DNA of 64,000 nucleotides. Source: Symbiodinium natans. Taxonomy: Eukaryota > Sar > Dinophyceae > Suessiales > Symbiodiniaceae. The DNA is taken from assembly GCA_905221605.1 (NCBI GenBank), contig CAJNDS010000206.1, positions 1-64,000 on the forward strand, written 5' to 3'. Of the stretch, positions 23,769 through 35,529 are shown in pieces. Under the pieces are notes generated by a model, which was not told the origin of the DNA, searched no databases, and was given only the letters and a program-made list of their open reading frames with translations. Positions within the stretch are counted from its first letter, which is position 1. Each line of letters starts with the position of its first letter. Position numbers and translations under genes: made by a program.

Positions 23769-24054
23769 GTATGTGTCTTTTTCATGTATGTATGGAAATG
23801 TACTGTATGTATGTATGTATGTATGTATGTATGTATGTATGTATGTATGTATGTATGTATGTATGTATGTATATATATATATATATCTGTATACAAAAAC
23901 TACAGCGGGCACCAGGATCATTAGCAACCTGTCCCGTGCGGGCATGATCCGGGGATGCCTGGCTTTGCTGGCCGTCGAGACCGACGCGGACAAGCCGCAG
24001 CCCCAAGGCCCAAGCGCCCGGCATCTCGCAGCCTCAGAGCTTGCACTGGAATGA
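19294..24054 (+). CDS. purC: PurC, SAICAR synthetase, about twenty exons (5' end incomplete)
   Basis: Joins CAIR and aspartate in purine synthesis, using ATP. Exons placed by protein homology: 19294-19357, 19506-19569, 19945-20015, 20396-~20435, 20507-20558, 20697-20728, 20938-20981, 21179-21240, 21356-21400, 21579-21640, 21801-21830, 22007-22063, 22275-~22302, ~22465-22510, ~22655-22750, 22818-22844, ~22880-22908, 22928-22978, 23204-~23246, 23360-~23410, ~23485-23530, 23906-24054. Read in order they give GKVRSIYFSGKNVVMVTNDR, NLIPFKGQVLNMISEW, LNVELIVRGYLWGS, KPIFTPTTKAEVGHDEN, LLDTKYEFGLDDKG, VNTPDSSRM and YRYIKIYETVTG. LLDTKYEFG fits the second SAICAR-synthetase signature. The first is altered (Asn for Pro; Trp before Gly-Ser). 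Between TPDSSRM and the VRDALLDLGFDPTKD helix lie roughly 70-90 extra residues. The C-terminal exon (RIISNLSRAGMIRGCLALL) is unusual. Most introns are GC-AG, a few GT-AG. First exon(s) are missing. Confidence 0.85.
23690..23893. repeat. TATA/TATG microsatellite abutting the last PurC exon
   Basis: About 200 bp of TATAT and TATG tetranucleotides inside the last PurC intron. It ends only about 12 bases before the acceptor CTACAG at 23900-23905, so the repeat occupies the polypyrimidine and branch-site region. Confidence 0.95.
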
Positions 24055-27000
24055 GGGAATTGCGGCCCTACGTGTTATGATCGTATAAGCCCACAGAATT
24101 CTACAGTTCCAGCCTCCTGAAACCAGGGCCCAAAAGGACTCACTCCATCCGAGACACTTCGAGTCTGAACCGCTGCCTTCGTGGCAGATGCCTAGGCGAC
24201 AGGCGGAGACCATCAAAACGGATCTCGACTCCTTCAAGATTCCTTCCCAGTGGGAAAGCTCAGCCTGATGGCATACCTTTGGGGGATGAATGAGGGCTCT
24301 GATATTCCTCACATGACTTGGCATGGTCTGCTACCCCCTTTTGACTCACGCTAGACTCTTAGGAGGGGTGGGCATGTCTTCCCATGCCATGTAAATGCTG
24401 AGGCCACCATCAGAGATTTCCTTTCACAGTTTATGCGCGCATTCTTTGGTGAGTGGGCATAAGACGCCCCGCATATCGTTTTGCACACATGTCGTGATTT
24501 TTTTGGGAGTGCTGTTGCTTTGTGTGAGGCTTGCACTAGGTTCGTGAGCGCCGTTTACGCTGCTCTGCCCTTGCTGCATCTCAACGTCTGTGTGCATAGT
24601 CCCTCTCCGAGTTTCTCTTAGTCGGACATGTCATTTCAACACCCTCGCAAAATTTCTGTAGCTCTTTCAAGAGTCTCCCAGAGTATCTCGAGAACCTGCT
24701 CACAACCACGAATCCAACATGTACATGCACATGTACATGCACATGTACATGCTCACGGATGTCAATATTTATCGTGTGCGCCCTGCAGCGCGGACGCCAG
24801 TGCCAAAGAGCGCCTTCGCCCCAGGGTGGTGGTACTCCCAAAGGATGCCGCTCTGGAGCAGCTGGTGGCCGGCCCTGGCATGCTTTCCAGGGGGACCTTG
24901 GCCTGGGAATGGTTCTTGCAATTCAGGTCCCATTCAGCTTCCACATGCTTGTGCTAGGATTTTCGCTGGTGAAGTTTGGGTCATTACCTTCCGCAGACTG
25001 TCCCCTCCTCCCCTCCGTGCCGGACTACCTGTAGTTCTCGAGAATCAGCACAGTGATCTCATACGCAGCGCCTCACATTCGCCGAACTCCAGATCAGTCT
25101 TACTTGCCAATGCCTCGTCACAACGTGGGTTCCCAGGTCCGACAAGGGCAAGTTAGTTCGCACTCATGGTACGTCGTCCTCAAGCCCTCCTGTTGCCATT
25201 AGCCAGGCCGATTACAACAAGGCCACCGAGCCTATGGTGCTGCTTGCTTGAACAACCATTGGTCTATTCATCTTTTGAGCAGTTGAGGGTATGTGGCGGG
25301 CGTTGTATTTGTCTAAAGCTTGTGGGCAGCTGTGGGTTTCAGGAGTGTATATAGCTCGATGGACACTGCAACGTTGTAAACCTCAATCAGGCCCCGAACC
25401 CGCCTTTTCAACGTCCTCACAGATGTCCTCCGTTTAAGGATGCTACTGTGTGGCAGCACCGCCAGTGCTGCGTGGGCGACCCAGGAGTCGGCCTGTGGGT
25501 GGGTTGCAGTCTCTTCAAGACAGAGCTCTGAATGAGGAAATGACCCAGGAATCTAGATAGCTATTCAGGGCTTCAGCGTGAGCTCCAGGCCCCAGTCATT
25601 CCGAAAAGGGAGGGCTTGGATGCTCTGTCTCAGCAGGAACCTCAAGACAGTACATGTCGATACCCATATAAACCCCTCAAGCAACCTTAGCCGGTAAAAT
25701 TCCTAAGAACCCCTAAAGCCCTTAGAGCCCGAGAACTACACCATTACATCAAACCAAGCCCTTCTGCGAAAGCGTTGCGAATTTGCCACGATCAGGTCTA
25801 GCCCTGGCCCGCTGCAGTCCACAGTGTCACTCGGCAAAGAGCCTCTAAGCAAATCGCACAATGGCAGAGTGTGGGGCGGTTCAGGGCTTAGGCGGCTATT
25901 GGATTTTCGGGTTTGAGGGAGTTGAGCTTGTGAGCCTTGGGCATTACTTGCAAGGCATCCCGGCAAAACTTCCTGGGAACCAGCCAATTTGGATTAGCCC
26001 TTACAGGCCGCAAGCCCTACCCGCAAAGCCGGAAGCACAAGAATTACTGTGCTTGATGCCACAACCTTGCCTTAACAATCCCAAACCTCCAGCCCCCAGC
26101 GAGGTTTCCCGTGATAGCTTGCCCTGCTGATGGCGCGCCCCTTCCCCAGATGTGAGGACGGTATTTTGTGTGCACGACAAAAGAACCCCCAAAAAGCTGG
26201 CAGCAACATGCGACTTTGATCGCTTTCAGCATATGTGGACCAGAGGGCCCATTTTGTTCCCAAGGGTGACACAAGATTTGGGGGGCACCACGAAGTATGG
26301 GCCCTGCAAGTTCCATGCAGGGCTCACAGGCCCGTGCTTTTCAGAGAATGCTGGGGGGTAAACGGATGCGGGTGACGAACTCGGTCCATGCCTCCCTCTT
26401 CGTTCACGTTGCAGCCGCCATGCACACCCACAGCCCAGGGCTACCCCTGCTGCGGGTGGGGGCCTTATATTGTTCATACCCATTCATGTTTTGTTTGGGG
26501 TTTGGGGTTTGTGGTTTAGGGTTTAGGCTTGACGTAGGGTTCGAGAAGTTCTGGGCGCAATCTGGACGTCGCGGGTTTGGATTCTCATGATTCACGGACT
26601 TTTGGGAGGCAGCCCTGGCAAAATCTGCCCCACCTGGAACCCGCAACCCGCGTCCCGCTTGCCGGGAGTAGCAGCGGTAGGTGCAGAATGTGCAAGAGCA
26701 TCCTGTCAAGCATCTTCCAGCTACAGCAGGAACATGTCGTATGACATTCAATGTTTAATGAACGGCTTAGACCTTAGGGCTTACAAGGCTTACTGCCACT
26801 CGCCCGAACTGAAAACCCGACCCTCCCCTCCCCTCTTTGCACTGTTTGAAGCATAGGTCTGGCTTTGCCTGCCTCCACTGGCCGGGGACGGCAAGTCGCA
26901 CAGATCCTGGCGCACGGCGCCAAGGCGGGCCCTCCCGGCACCGAAGCTTCTTCGAAGCTCGCAGCTCGCACATGCTCCGACCCTGATCACACAAGAACCA

Positions 27001-27250
27001 GCCCTAAACTCGCAGAAGCCCCAGTGACCAGCCGCTGCAAGCTCCCCACAACCCTGGGAGGAAGTGCGCGCTTGTCTGGAGGCATGGCTGCCACATTAGA
27101 AATACTGGACTGTATGTGGTTAGTCTTCTTAATCGGGGTCCTGTATGGTGTATCTATGGTGTTTCCGGGCGGTTTTGGAAGGTAACTCGTCCGGGCCATG
27201 CCATCATATTGGATATTTTGGTGAGCGTCGTCTGGCAACACCACTCCTTG
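24055..27250. other. Interval between PurC and the TPR locus
   Basis: Mainly non-coding. A 12-bp tandem repeat (ACATGTACATGC, three copies) lies at 24716-24752. A block at about 24800-24900 reads RVVVLPKDAALEQLVAGPG and looks like an exon of an unidentified gene. Another at 26880-26970 (GRQVAQILAHGAKAG) is weaker. Telomere-like GGTTTAGGGTTTAGG is at about 26512-26527. Nothing else is supported. Confidence 0.4.
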
Positions 27251-27257
27251 TGCCGTA

Positions 27258-30200
27258 GCCAAGAAGCCAAGAAAACAAAAGCGCCCCGCTCCCACAGCAC
27301 CGCAAAAGGCCAAGATCCAGGACGAGGAGCAGCCCGGAGCCCTGCTGGGTTGTCCAGTGCAGTTGAGATGTGAAGGTTTGTTGGGCCCCTGAGTGCCCAT
27401 GAGGTACAACAGCAAACGCCATGATAGCAGCAACCATGAAGCTAATAAGTAATGTGGTACACGAGCGATCATGAGTAATCTGGTAACTTGAGTGACAAAG
27501 TATAGCTATCGTGCAGGAAGCCGCACCTTTGAGGCTCAGAAAGAAAGCTCGCACCGGCTAGCCGGCCCGCTGGCGGTCGCCCAAGGTGAAGTGGGGGGAT
27601 TGAGCTGGAGTAGAAAGTGTTCCGTGTTTGCGGTCGCCCCAGAGCTAGCTTCTGTCTTCTTGAGCCCTCTTCGCGCCCTGCAATCAGGTGCATCTCTTCC
27701 TTTAAATGAGAGAGCAAGTTTCGGTTACAATGCATGCAACAGATTTGTGGCGGTTGCAGCGCTTTGTTTGGAGAGCAAAGCTGTGGCAACAGTTTCACAG
27801 AAATTTTGACACCTCCACATTGACATTCGTGGGGTGCTCTCCAGGAACCCCATCGTGGAGGACGAAATGTTTGACAGCTCCCGGGATTTCTGTGGGATGG
27901 GTGCGTAAGCAGGTGTTCACGAACGTGCTGGTAGTAGCGTCCCTCCACCCCAAGCACCCCTAAGCCCTGGACAGCCTTCTCAGACGCCCCCGCCACCTGC
28001 AGAACTCCAGAAACTCTTGCATCCGTGTAGTGCGCGGCACGACATTTTCACACCTCCAGGCTTCCACCGATGCCCTTTATATGCTTTTTTTACATATGAA
28101 GTATCTAGGAGTCGCACCTACGGGTGGAAACCTGGTGACATGACCAGTTTGTAAAAGCAAGCTTAGAGTAGCCACGTGTCAAGGCCCTTATGAAAAGGAG
28201 AAGAGCAGGTTGGACTGTAGGGCTCTTCTGCGGACTTGTCACGACGTGCAGCTTTTGTTGTGCAGACAGCCTGTGACATTTAACGGGCGAGCTTCCAAAG
28301 TCCGTGCTCTCTTTTTTGTTTGTGTCTGTGTGTGCGCCGGCAGCTTGACGTTGATGTAGCTCGGGTCTTTCCGTGTCCACGTTGGCGTCACAACACGATA
28401 CGGAAGCCTCAAGGAGTCTTCGCATCCCTACGTGTGAGCTTTCAGGCAGCCGTCCTGGCACATCGACCACGACACCCGGCAAGCAGTGGTGCCCTCGGAT
28501 CTGATGGTGCAAGTCTTAAGAACGAAGCCAGGGGTCGTAGCTGGAGTCTGCAGTGTGGAGCTTGGTAAATTGGTTGGAGAGGTATCCGACAACAGCTCGT
28601 CAAACTTTGCAGCATCCTGGTAGCGGTCATTGTACATGGGTGCCCCTGCTGGAAATCCCCTTCAGATGCCAAGAGCAACGGAGGCGACCGAAGCTGGACA
28701 CCAACTTCTGCGTGTCCAGGCGCAGTGGGCTCAAGGTTTCGGGGCTCGGAGAGGTTCTCTTTGCCGATGCTTCCCAAAGTCCGAAAACCTGAGCCTTAAG
28801 CTTGCCCTAGCCTTGCACTCTCCCTGAAGCATCAGAAACCTGGCTCAATCCCCCCGAGCTCCCCTCAAACCGAGAGACTGCAGCAGGTGCAAGCCCATCT
28901 GGCTGCCCATCAAAGCGCACCGCTTCGCGGCCTACCGCGCCAAGGTGGTGTTGGGATGCAGATGGTTGCAGATATTTTTGGGGTCTGGCCGCTAGTCATT
29001 GCCGGTACTTCCGTGTATGTTGGATCGAGACGTTAAGCATGGTGTGTGTGTGTGTGTGTGTGTCTGAGATGGGCGCCATTGTAGTGACTCTAGGACTCTA
29101 CAACTGGATAGCTCCAGGTTTCCCTTTTCAATCAAACAAAGCGGCGCCAGCGACCTCCAACCGGATGGCGTGTAAGGCCAATCCCCTCAGAGCCAGCTAC
29201 AAGTTCAATCTTCATCCACTTCGGGACAGTTAAACCCTAAAACCATCCTAAACCCTAAAAGCCCTAAGCAGCATTTGGGCCCTCCAGTCTGCTAGGTGCT
29301 GCAGCTCCTGCCGCAGCGAGTTCTGCAGCAGTACATCGACTTCGAAAAGCAGGGGCAGTGGGGCACCCAGGATATTCTATCTGAAGCAACACATCCGGGC
29401 TCCTAAATGATTTGTAATCCCAGAACTTGAAGGGTAGGCAGGATCGAAGGTCTCACCATCCCCCGAAAACCTGGAACCCGGGGTCATCCGCCCGACCCAT
29501 GGACCACAGCACTGTGCATAGACTGCAAGCTCGCCAGCCAAGCCTTCAGACCATCCTTGTACCGTAAACCCGAAACCCTGAACCCTTAGCTTAAAGCATC
29601 TTAAAGCCCGAAAGTCAGCCCGTGTGGGAGGTATTCCGCGTGCATCAAGCTCCTGGAATCTGCCACTCCCGGGAGCGGCTGTGGATTCGAAGCTACAGTC
29701 CCCCTTATCGAAAGTTTGCTAAAATGGTTCCTTAGAACATCCTCCTCATGGCGTCTGAATGCATGGACTCTTCGGCCTTGGTGGATGCATGGTGAGGAGT
29801 CTGAACGTTCTTAGCCCGGCGACAATGGTCAGTGGCAAGCCCTTGCTGGTGGAGACGGTGCAGCGGGAAGGGGTTGGCTGGGGAAGGGGATAATGGGGGC
29901 AGATGCAAAGCATGTACAGGTTCTGGTAGCTGGGAAAGCGATAGTGGGTTTTTTCCTGTGTCCTTGCATGATGACTCGGGACAGGCTGTGATTTGCATCG
30001 ACGTCTCTTTGACAGACAGAGCGCGCAAATGAGAGTGCCAGCTGAGACAAAGTTTGTAGGCTTGTAGCAGTTCCCAATCTCAATGGGTTCAGTAACCGCA
30101 ATGATAAGGGAAATGAGGGAACACCAAAGCCTTCCACACCCCAAGGCCGGGCGGGGCGTCGGGAGCCCGCATGTGATGGGCATAACCCGGAACAAATCCT

Positions 30201-32710
30201 ATCAGCATCACCAGCACGACAGCTTGATTTTTGTTCTCGTAGTGCGCGAGATTTTTCGTGTGTGTAGAAAGAACACACATGGCCCCAGCCCGTGAGGTGC
30301 TGCAGCTGATAGTGGGCTACTCGGGTCTCTGCCTCAAGAACCAGCAGGGGAGCGTGGCGGTGAAGCTCATCACACAGGCGCGGCCCTGACCCTGGGGTGG
30401 GTGTTCTTGTTTTACCTAGAAAACCCTAGCACACAGAAGCTCTTTTTTCTTTACACGGTCGGTAAGAAGCAAGAGAAATCTTGTTTGGATATTGGGTGAT
30501 CGAGTTGGGAATTTTCACGCGTCACCTATGGTCAATGAGTTCGACCAAACGTATGACTGGAACCTACTAAATGGGGAAAGTTTCCCCACATTTAGTAGTT
30601 GTAGAGTATTTCCCCGTATTTAGTAGTTCCATCATGGACACCTCATGGTCGGGGCTAGTTGGCATTTTGTATCCTGCACGAAGCTCATGGTCCCGGAATT
30701 GCAGTCTTTAAAAACCGTGAGTCGGCTGCCCTCTCAAGCCCTCAGCCTTGAAACCCTATAGCCTATGCTCCTGCAAGGCCTAGCAGCTCCAAAAGCCCCA
30801 AAGGTCCTGGACAACATGAGCCTGTCCCTTCGCGACCTGCACCCTGGCCACCGCACAGTTCTGGAGGCAGGGCATGCGATACCCTGCGTCCTCCCAAGCC
30901 CCAAAACAAGTTGCCTAATTAGGGTTTTCAGATGTTTTCAGGTTTCGGGGCTTATCGGGTTTCTGCGCTTGGGGTTCAGGGCTTCCCGGGTTAAGTTTCG
31001 GGCCCCTGTGCTTCCCTCAGTGGCTCCCCTCAGAATTTTTTCAGGGCCCTTAGGGTCCAAAGACTTCATTGCATTGATGGTGTTTTTATGACGTCTCTTG
31101 GAGAAGGAGGTTGAAGGGGGAGGCCGGGGCCTTTCAGTTGAAGGTCCGACGAAGTTGCGGCGCTGTCTGTTCATGTTCCTTCCTAGTAATGTACCAGCAT
31201 AGGGGCTTGGGTCGCTCAGAAGGCAAGGGGGTAGGCGAGGCAGTGCTCAATCTGAGCAACAGGGGCAACTGCTTGGGACGCCCAGTCGTGTATCTGCTTC
31301 AGGTGTTACGTAGACTCGAGCCCAAGTAACCGTAGTCGCTACGGCTCGGTTTGCAGAGTTAACGCATGGTGGTCCCCCATCAATCTACATCAACCTCCTC
31401 ATTCTCATGCATGTTTTTTGCCAGGCACAGAATCAGAAGAACTAACTTTGTCCATGTCCATGCTTAATTTGACCGACACGCGCCGCCCGAGCGAAACTTG
31501 CTCTCAGGCCTATCTTTTCGCCTGCGCCTGAGACATCCTGAGACCTATGTCCCAACCTCGCCACCCTAAGCTGCAGAGGGGGCGGTCGGATTGGTTGGCG
31601 TCCAGCGTGGCGACACGAAGTGGCTGCATCTTCTCGGCACGCCACAGAGAAGCCCTTGCAGTTCCAAGGACACGGCTCTGAGTGTCTGCTACTACATGCC
31701 AAACGACGTGACCTTGGCTGACCGGTCACAGTCCTTCTTCCAGCAGGCGGACCGGGCCAATCTTGCTGTTGAGATTGTTGAGGTTGAGTGCTGGGTGAGG
31801 AGAATGGGGCTTCGCGGCTGTTCACGTAGGATTTGGGTTCACCTCGAAGCCACATTGCCCCAAGGCGTCGGAGAGATATCTTCGGCTGGGCCATGTCAAC
31901 AGATACTGCAAGCGACTTGCCAAGAAAGTTTAATTCCAGTCCGATGCGTGCGAATTGCAAGGCCTGGGTGTGGGGTGTTGGGCGAGGTTCCCGCACAGGA
32001 AGCCCAGGGGGGTGTTGAAGCATACTGACCCCATGAAGCCCGTTCACGCTGAATAAAATGTCCCAAGGTGCTGCCTCAGAGCCGCGGCGGTGCTACACCT
32101 CCAGGGCAGCAAGTCCGAGGCGGAGTACTACACCCAGCAGGCGAGGGTACACACCTTGCACTAGCAGAACCCTTGTCCTCTGTTGAGCAACAGCGCCATC
32201 AGCAATTTTCAGCCCCAAATCCATGGACACCCGGAACACCCGAGGCTCTGAACAAGCTCAGCGATGCCCCGGTCTCCTCTCTGTTGGCCATCTGCTACCA
32301 CAATCTGGCCGTGGCCTGGCTGCGCAGGGGCCACTTCAACACTCTCACGCTCCCCAAAGCCCTTCAGGCTTGACTCCCCAATCTCTACACCCCGAGCCAT
32401 GGACGGTGGCTTGAAACCCCACGAACCCTAAACCCGAGTTAGAAGCCTGGAAAATCTTTCAAGCAGACGCTGTAATTAGACCAGGAAGATGTCACACTGT
32501 GAACCTCAGGTCCACACCGTCGTGCAGCATCGGGTCGCGGATGCCGTGGCGCATGTGAGGCACCTTTTCTCTCTGATGACATCTGATTACCACAATGTCA
32601 AGTTTGGGCCGAAGGTTTAGGATCATGCCTTTCCGAGTAGGTCGTACGTTGCGCTGCTGCGCCAGCTGCCAAAGCTTGGCAACTCCTGGATGCAGCTGCT
32701 GGACTGGGTG
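27258..32710 (+). CDS. Scattered exons of an unidentified gene or genes, one TPR-like
   Basis: A series of short blocks with splice-like borders and GC3-biased codons: 27258-27348 (KIQDEEQPGALL), 27845-27900 (NPIVEDEMFDSSRDFCGM, GT donor), ~28451-28530 (SWHIDHDTRQAVVPSDLM), ~28895-28960 (IWLPIKAHRFAAYRAKVV), ~29305-29370 (LLPQRVLQQYIDFEKQG), ~30290-30388 (LIVGYSGLCLKNQQGSVAV), ~30800-30870 (DNMSLSLRDLHPGHRTV), ~31670-31785 (DTALSVCYYMPNDVTLADRS), ~32085-32150 (AAVLHLQGSKSEAEYYTQQA), 32256-~32328 (LLAICYHNLAVAWLRR) and ~32640-32705 (ALLRQLPKLGNSWMQLLDW). LLAICYHNLAVAWLRRGHF fits a tetratricopeptide helix pair, and the 32085 block also resembles TPR. The others are unassigned. They may form one scaffold-type TPR protein or more than one gene. 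Confidence 0.4.
29040..29064. repeat. GT dinucleotide repeat
   Basis: Short GTGTGT tract in non-coding DNA between exon-like blocks. Confidence 0.95.
30560..30630. repeat. Inverted repeat with a third copy of the arm
   Basis: AACCTACTAAATGGGGAAA is followed at once by TTTCCCCACATTTAGTAGTT, a near-perfect inverted repeat with a 1-2 nt loop. A third arm copy, TTTCCCCGTATTTAGTAGTT, follows eight bases later. The stem is about 18 bp with a two-base bulge. It could be the end of a miniature transposable element or a structured RNA; it lies in non-coding DNA. Confidence 0.7.
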
Positions 32711-32719
32711 TGCGTTTGC

Positions 32720-33671
32720 GTATGTTTGAGTGATGTTTTCTCTCGGTAGGGCAGTGTACGGGGTAGCTGCACGCGAACTGCCTCTCGGTTCAGGGGTGGT
32801 TTTCATCGTGACACTTGCGGTTTGGCTTTGCCCGACGCAAATCGCGCTCCGGACCATGTGCCGTGGTCGAAATCGTGCTCCCGGTTTGGTCATGTGTGAT
32901 TTTTTTTGCGCGAAGCTTGGCGTCGCCAGAGCATGGCTAAGCCTGTAAAGCTCTGAGCCCTGGGCCAAACACAGGACAACACCCAGTGGCTCGTCCTTAA
33001 GGCGCAGGAGCTCTGGCCGCAGCATCAGCAGCAGGCCTTGATCTGCCCATGCCTACGTGCGTTACCAGGGTGAGAATCTGTAGGTTTTGGAATTTGATCG
33101 AGGAGGAGTGCAGGAAGCCTGTTCCAGGAACTTGTTGGCAAATACTGCACTCGGAAACGCCCCGGAACTAGTTCTGCTGAGCATGTTATCCTCTTTGAAC
33201 GTCGAAGCGAGCATCCACGATCCTGCACAGAATGGCATCCGCGATTCACAGCTGGTCTCCATGCGATGAGCCGGCCAAATTGACATGCACAGCAATTCAG
33301 CGCCAGAGCTTCAGAGGGGTTCAGCCCGAAGCGCCTCGCGAAGCGCTTCGCGGAAGTTCGCGGCTTCGGAGGGCACCTTGACAACGTGGGTGGAGGCCGA
33401 CAAAGCTAAGAACAGAACCGTCGTAAGCTGCACTGTTTAGTGCGCATTTGCCCCAACCTCCACCTGCATGCCGAGTCTCACTTCCACGTTGCAGGACTGA
33501 CTCCCAGTTTCATGCACTCACCAGAAAAAAAGCATGTTTCAGGATGCTTCAGGCAATAGGGGCTTGTGGATCGTGAAGCAACGTGACATGCAGTGTGCAA
33601 ACCTTTGGCCTAGTCCGGCCCAAGTGTTCGACTTGTCTATCTGAGCCGTGTTTAGATTCTTTTCCGACGAC
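32720..33671. other. Flank upstream of ADP/ATP carrier copy 1
   Basis: No supported exon. The last 17 bases before the ATG (GATTCTTTTCCGACGAC) are shared exactly with copy 2. A TTTAG directly before them is a plausible spliced-leader acceptor. Confidence 0.4.
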
Positions 33672-34859
33672 ATGGCCAAGCCGGAAAGGAGCGAGATGAC
33701 GGCCTTCGTCATGGACTTCATGCTCGGCGGCGTGTCGGGCGCGGTGTCCAAGACGCTGACGGCCCCTATTGAGCGCGTGAAGCTGGTGGTGCAGACCCAG
33801 GACGCCAACCCGAAGATCCGCAGTGGCGAGGTGCCCCGCTACACCGGCATGGTCGACTGCGCCCAGCGCATCATGAAGGAGCAGGGCTTCAAGCGCTTCT
33901 GGGACGGCAACCTGACGAACTGCATCCGTTACTTCCCGACGCAGGCCTTCAACTTGGCCTTCAAGGACACATTCAAGAAGATGTTCCCGAAGTACAACCC
34001 CAAGACTGAGTTTTGGCAGTTCTTCGGCGCCAACCTTGTGTCGGGTGGTTTGGCCGCCGCCGCCAGCATGACCATCGTGTACCCGCTGGACTACGCCCGA
34101 ACGCGCTTGGCATCGGACGTGGGGTCCGGCAAGAAGACCTTCAGCGGACTGGGCGACTGCATCATCAAGACTACGCAGGGCCCTGGTGGCTTCTTTGCGC
34201 TGTACACCGGCTTCGGCGTGTCCGTGTGCGGCATCATCGGCTACCGTGGCCTGCAGCTGGGCACCTTCGACACGATCACCGGCCTGAACCCATACAAGAA
34301 GGACAAGGGAGTTCTTGGAGCCGTCACCACGTTCGCCGCTGCTCAGACGGCCATTACCATCGGTGCAGGTGCCACCTACCCTTTCGACACCGTGCGAAGA
34401 CGCCTGCAGATGCAGTCCGAGAAGCCTCCCGAGGAGCACATCTACAAGGGAACCGCGGACTGCTTCAAGAAGATCGCCGCCGAGGAGGGCCGCGACCCCA
34501 GCTTTCGAGTGCTGCCCTGTGCACGCGCATTCCTGGGCAGATTCTCATCATCACGCACCAGCACACCCCCTCCCCTGCGCGCCTTCCCCCCGCGCCTTCC
34601 CCCCCTTATGCCCCCCCCCGGCCTTCCTTCACGGTCCCCCCCTAAGGCCTGGTCGCTGGCCTCTACAAGGGATTCCTGGCCAACGTCGTGCGCAGCGTGG
34701 GCGGCGCACTGGTGCTGGCCCGGAGCCCCAGGGCCCAGGGCCATCGACTTTTTTTTGTTAGGCGGCCGGCCATTCTTGAGCTTTGAAGCGTTCAAATGCC
34801 TTGCCGCGATTCACGGCCAGGTGCTCTATGACCGCGCCAAGATGTACCTTGGGCTCTGA
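33672..34859 (+). CDS. ADP/ATP carrier, tandem copy 1
   Basis: Mitochondrial inner-membrane carrier of the SLC25 family that exchanges ADP and ATP. Exons are 33672-34488, 34647-34717 and 34821-34859, giving 308 residues, the usual length. Both introns are GC-AG (158 and 103 nt), fixed by the protein: EEG then LVAGLYKGFLANVVR, and GALVL then VLYDRAKMYLGL. The three carrier signatures are present: PIERVK (32-37), PLDYAR (138-143) and PFDTVR (237-242). RYFPTQAFNLAFKD is typical of ADP/ATP carriers. The hallmark RRRMMM is replaced by RRRLQM (242-247). Stop is TGA. The Pro-rich ORF readings through intron 1 are not coding. The first of three head-to-tail copies. Confidence 0.93.
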   Translation: MAKPERSEMTAFVMDFMLGGVSGAVSKTLTAPIERVKLVVQTQDANPKIRSGEVPRYTGMVDCAQRIMKEQGFKRFWDGNLTNCIRYFPTQAFNLAFKDTFKKMFPKYNPKTEFWQFFGANLVSGGLAAAASMTIVYPLDYARTRLASDVGSGKKTFSGLGDCIIKTTQGPGGFFALYTGFGVSVCGIIGYRGLQLGTFDTITGLNPYKKDKGVLGAVTTFAAAQTAITIGAGATYPFDTVRRRLQMQSEKPPEEHIYKGTADCFKKIAAEEGRDPSFRVLPCARAFLGRFSSSRTSTPPPLRAFPPRLPPLMPPPGLPSRSPPKAWSLASTRDSWPTSCAAWAAHWCWPGAPGPRAIDFFLLGGRPFLSFEAFKCLAAIHGQVLYDRAKMYLGL

Positions 34860-35529
34860 GGACCTTTTAAGGAGGACCACGGCATGGGACGTCCCTAACT
34901 CAACCTATCCGACCTAGGAAGCGGGGATTAGCCGGGCATCTTATGTTGCTCATGCAACGAGCAGCACACGCGCAGGAGCAAGCAGAGCCAGCTTTGCAAA
35001 GCTCTGACCGACATGTGATGCAGCTACTCTGGAGGCTGCTCAGTGCCTCCTGTTTCGAAGGTTTTACTGCTTGCAGGGTGCGGACGTCCAATGGGTCCAA
35101 TGGTTGTCTTGGCAGAGTACAGTGAGTAGCGAAGGCTGATGATCAGAGTGTGATTTTTGTTCTGACGAGTTTGTGTCTCGCACCTGCTTTAGATTCACCC
35201 AAACCCGCAAGAGCGAACCGCGACATGACGGGCATGGCTTCAGCGACGCATCTTTTCCACTTTCGCGATGCTGTCGTTGGGCTACGTCGGACCCGAGCTT
35301 GAACAGAAGAAACTGACCCAAGGGCAGAACTTTCTAAATCTCAGGTATGAAGATGGCAGCGCAGCCTGTTTTTTGAATGAATTCCTCACCTGCGCAGTTG
35401 CGCAATCAGCTGCTTCGTCCTGCTCCGACGAAAGCTTCTACCCTTGCATGCCACCCCCCAGATTTGGCCCGAGTCGCCACGAGTGTTCAGTTTTGTAAAT
35501 CCCTGCGACTGTGATTCTTTTCCGACGAC
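34860..35529. other. Spacer between carrier copies 1 and 2
   Basis: About 670 bp without supported coding sequence. It is not similar to the next spacer apart from the 17 bases before the ATG. In copy 2 no AG lies directly before those shared bases; TTCAG near 35490 is the nearest plausible spliced-leader acceptor. Confidence 0.4.

Noticed and set aside
33549-34439. Long minus-strand ORF opposite the carrier, present in three copies
   Set aside because: Mirror of the carrier exon; recurs only because the gene is triplicated.
34013-34761. Pro/Arg/His-rich + frames in the ADP/ATP carrier genes, repeated in all three copies
   Set aside because: Out-of-frame shadows that also run through intron 1; the carrier frame accounts for the conservation.
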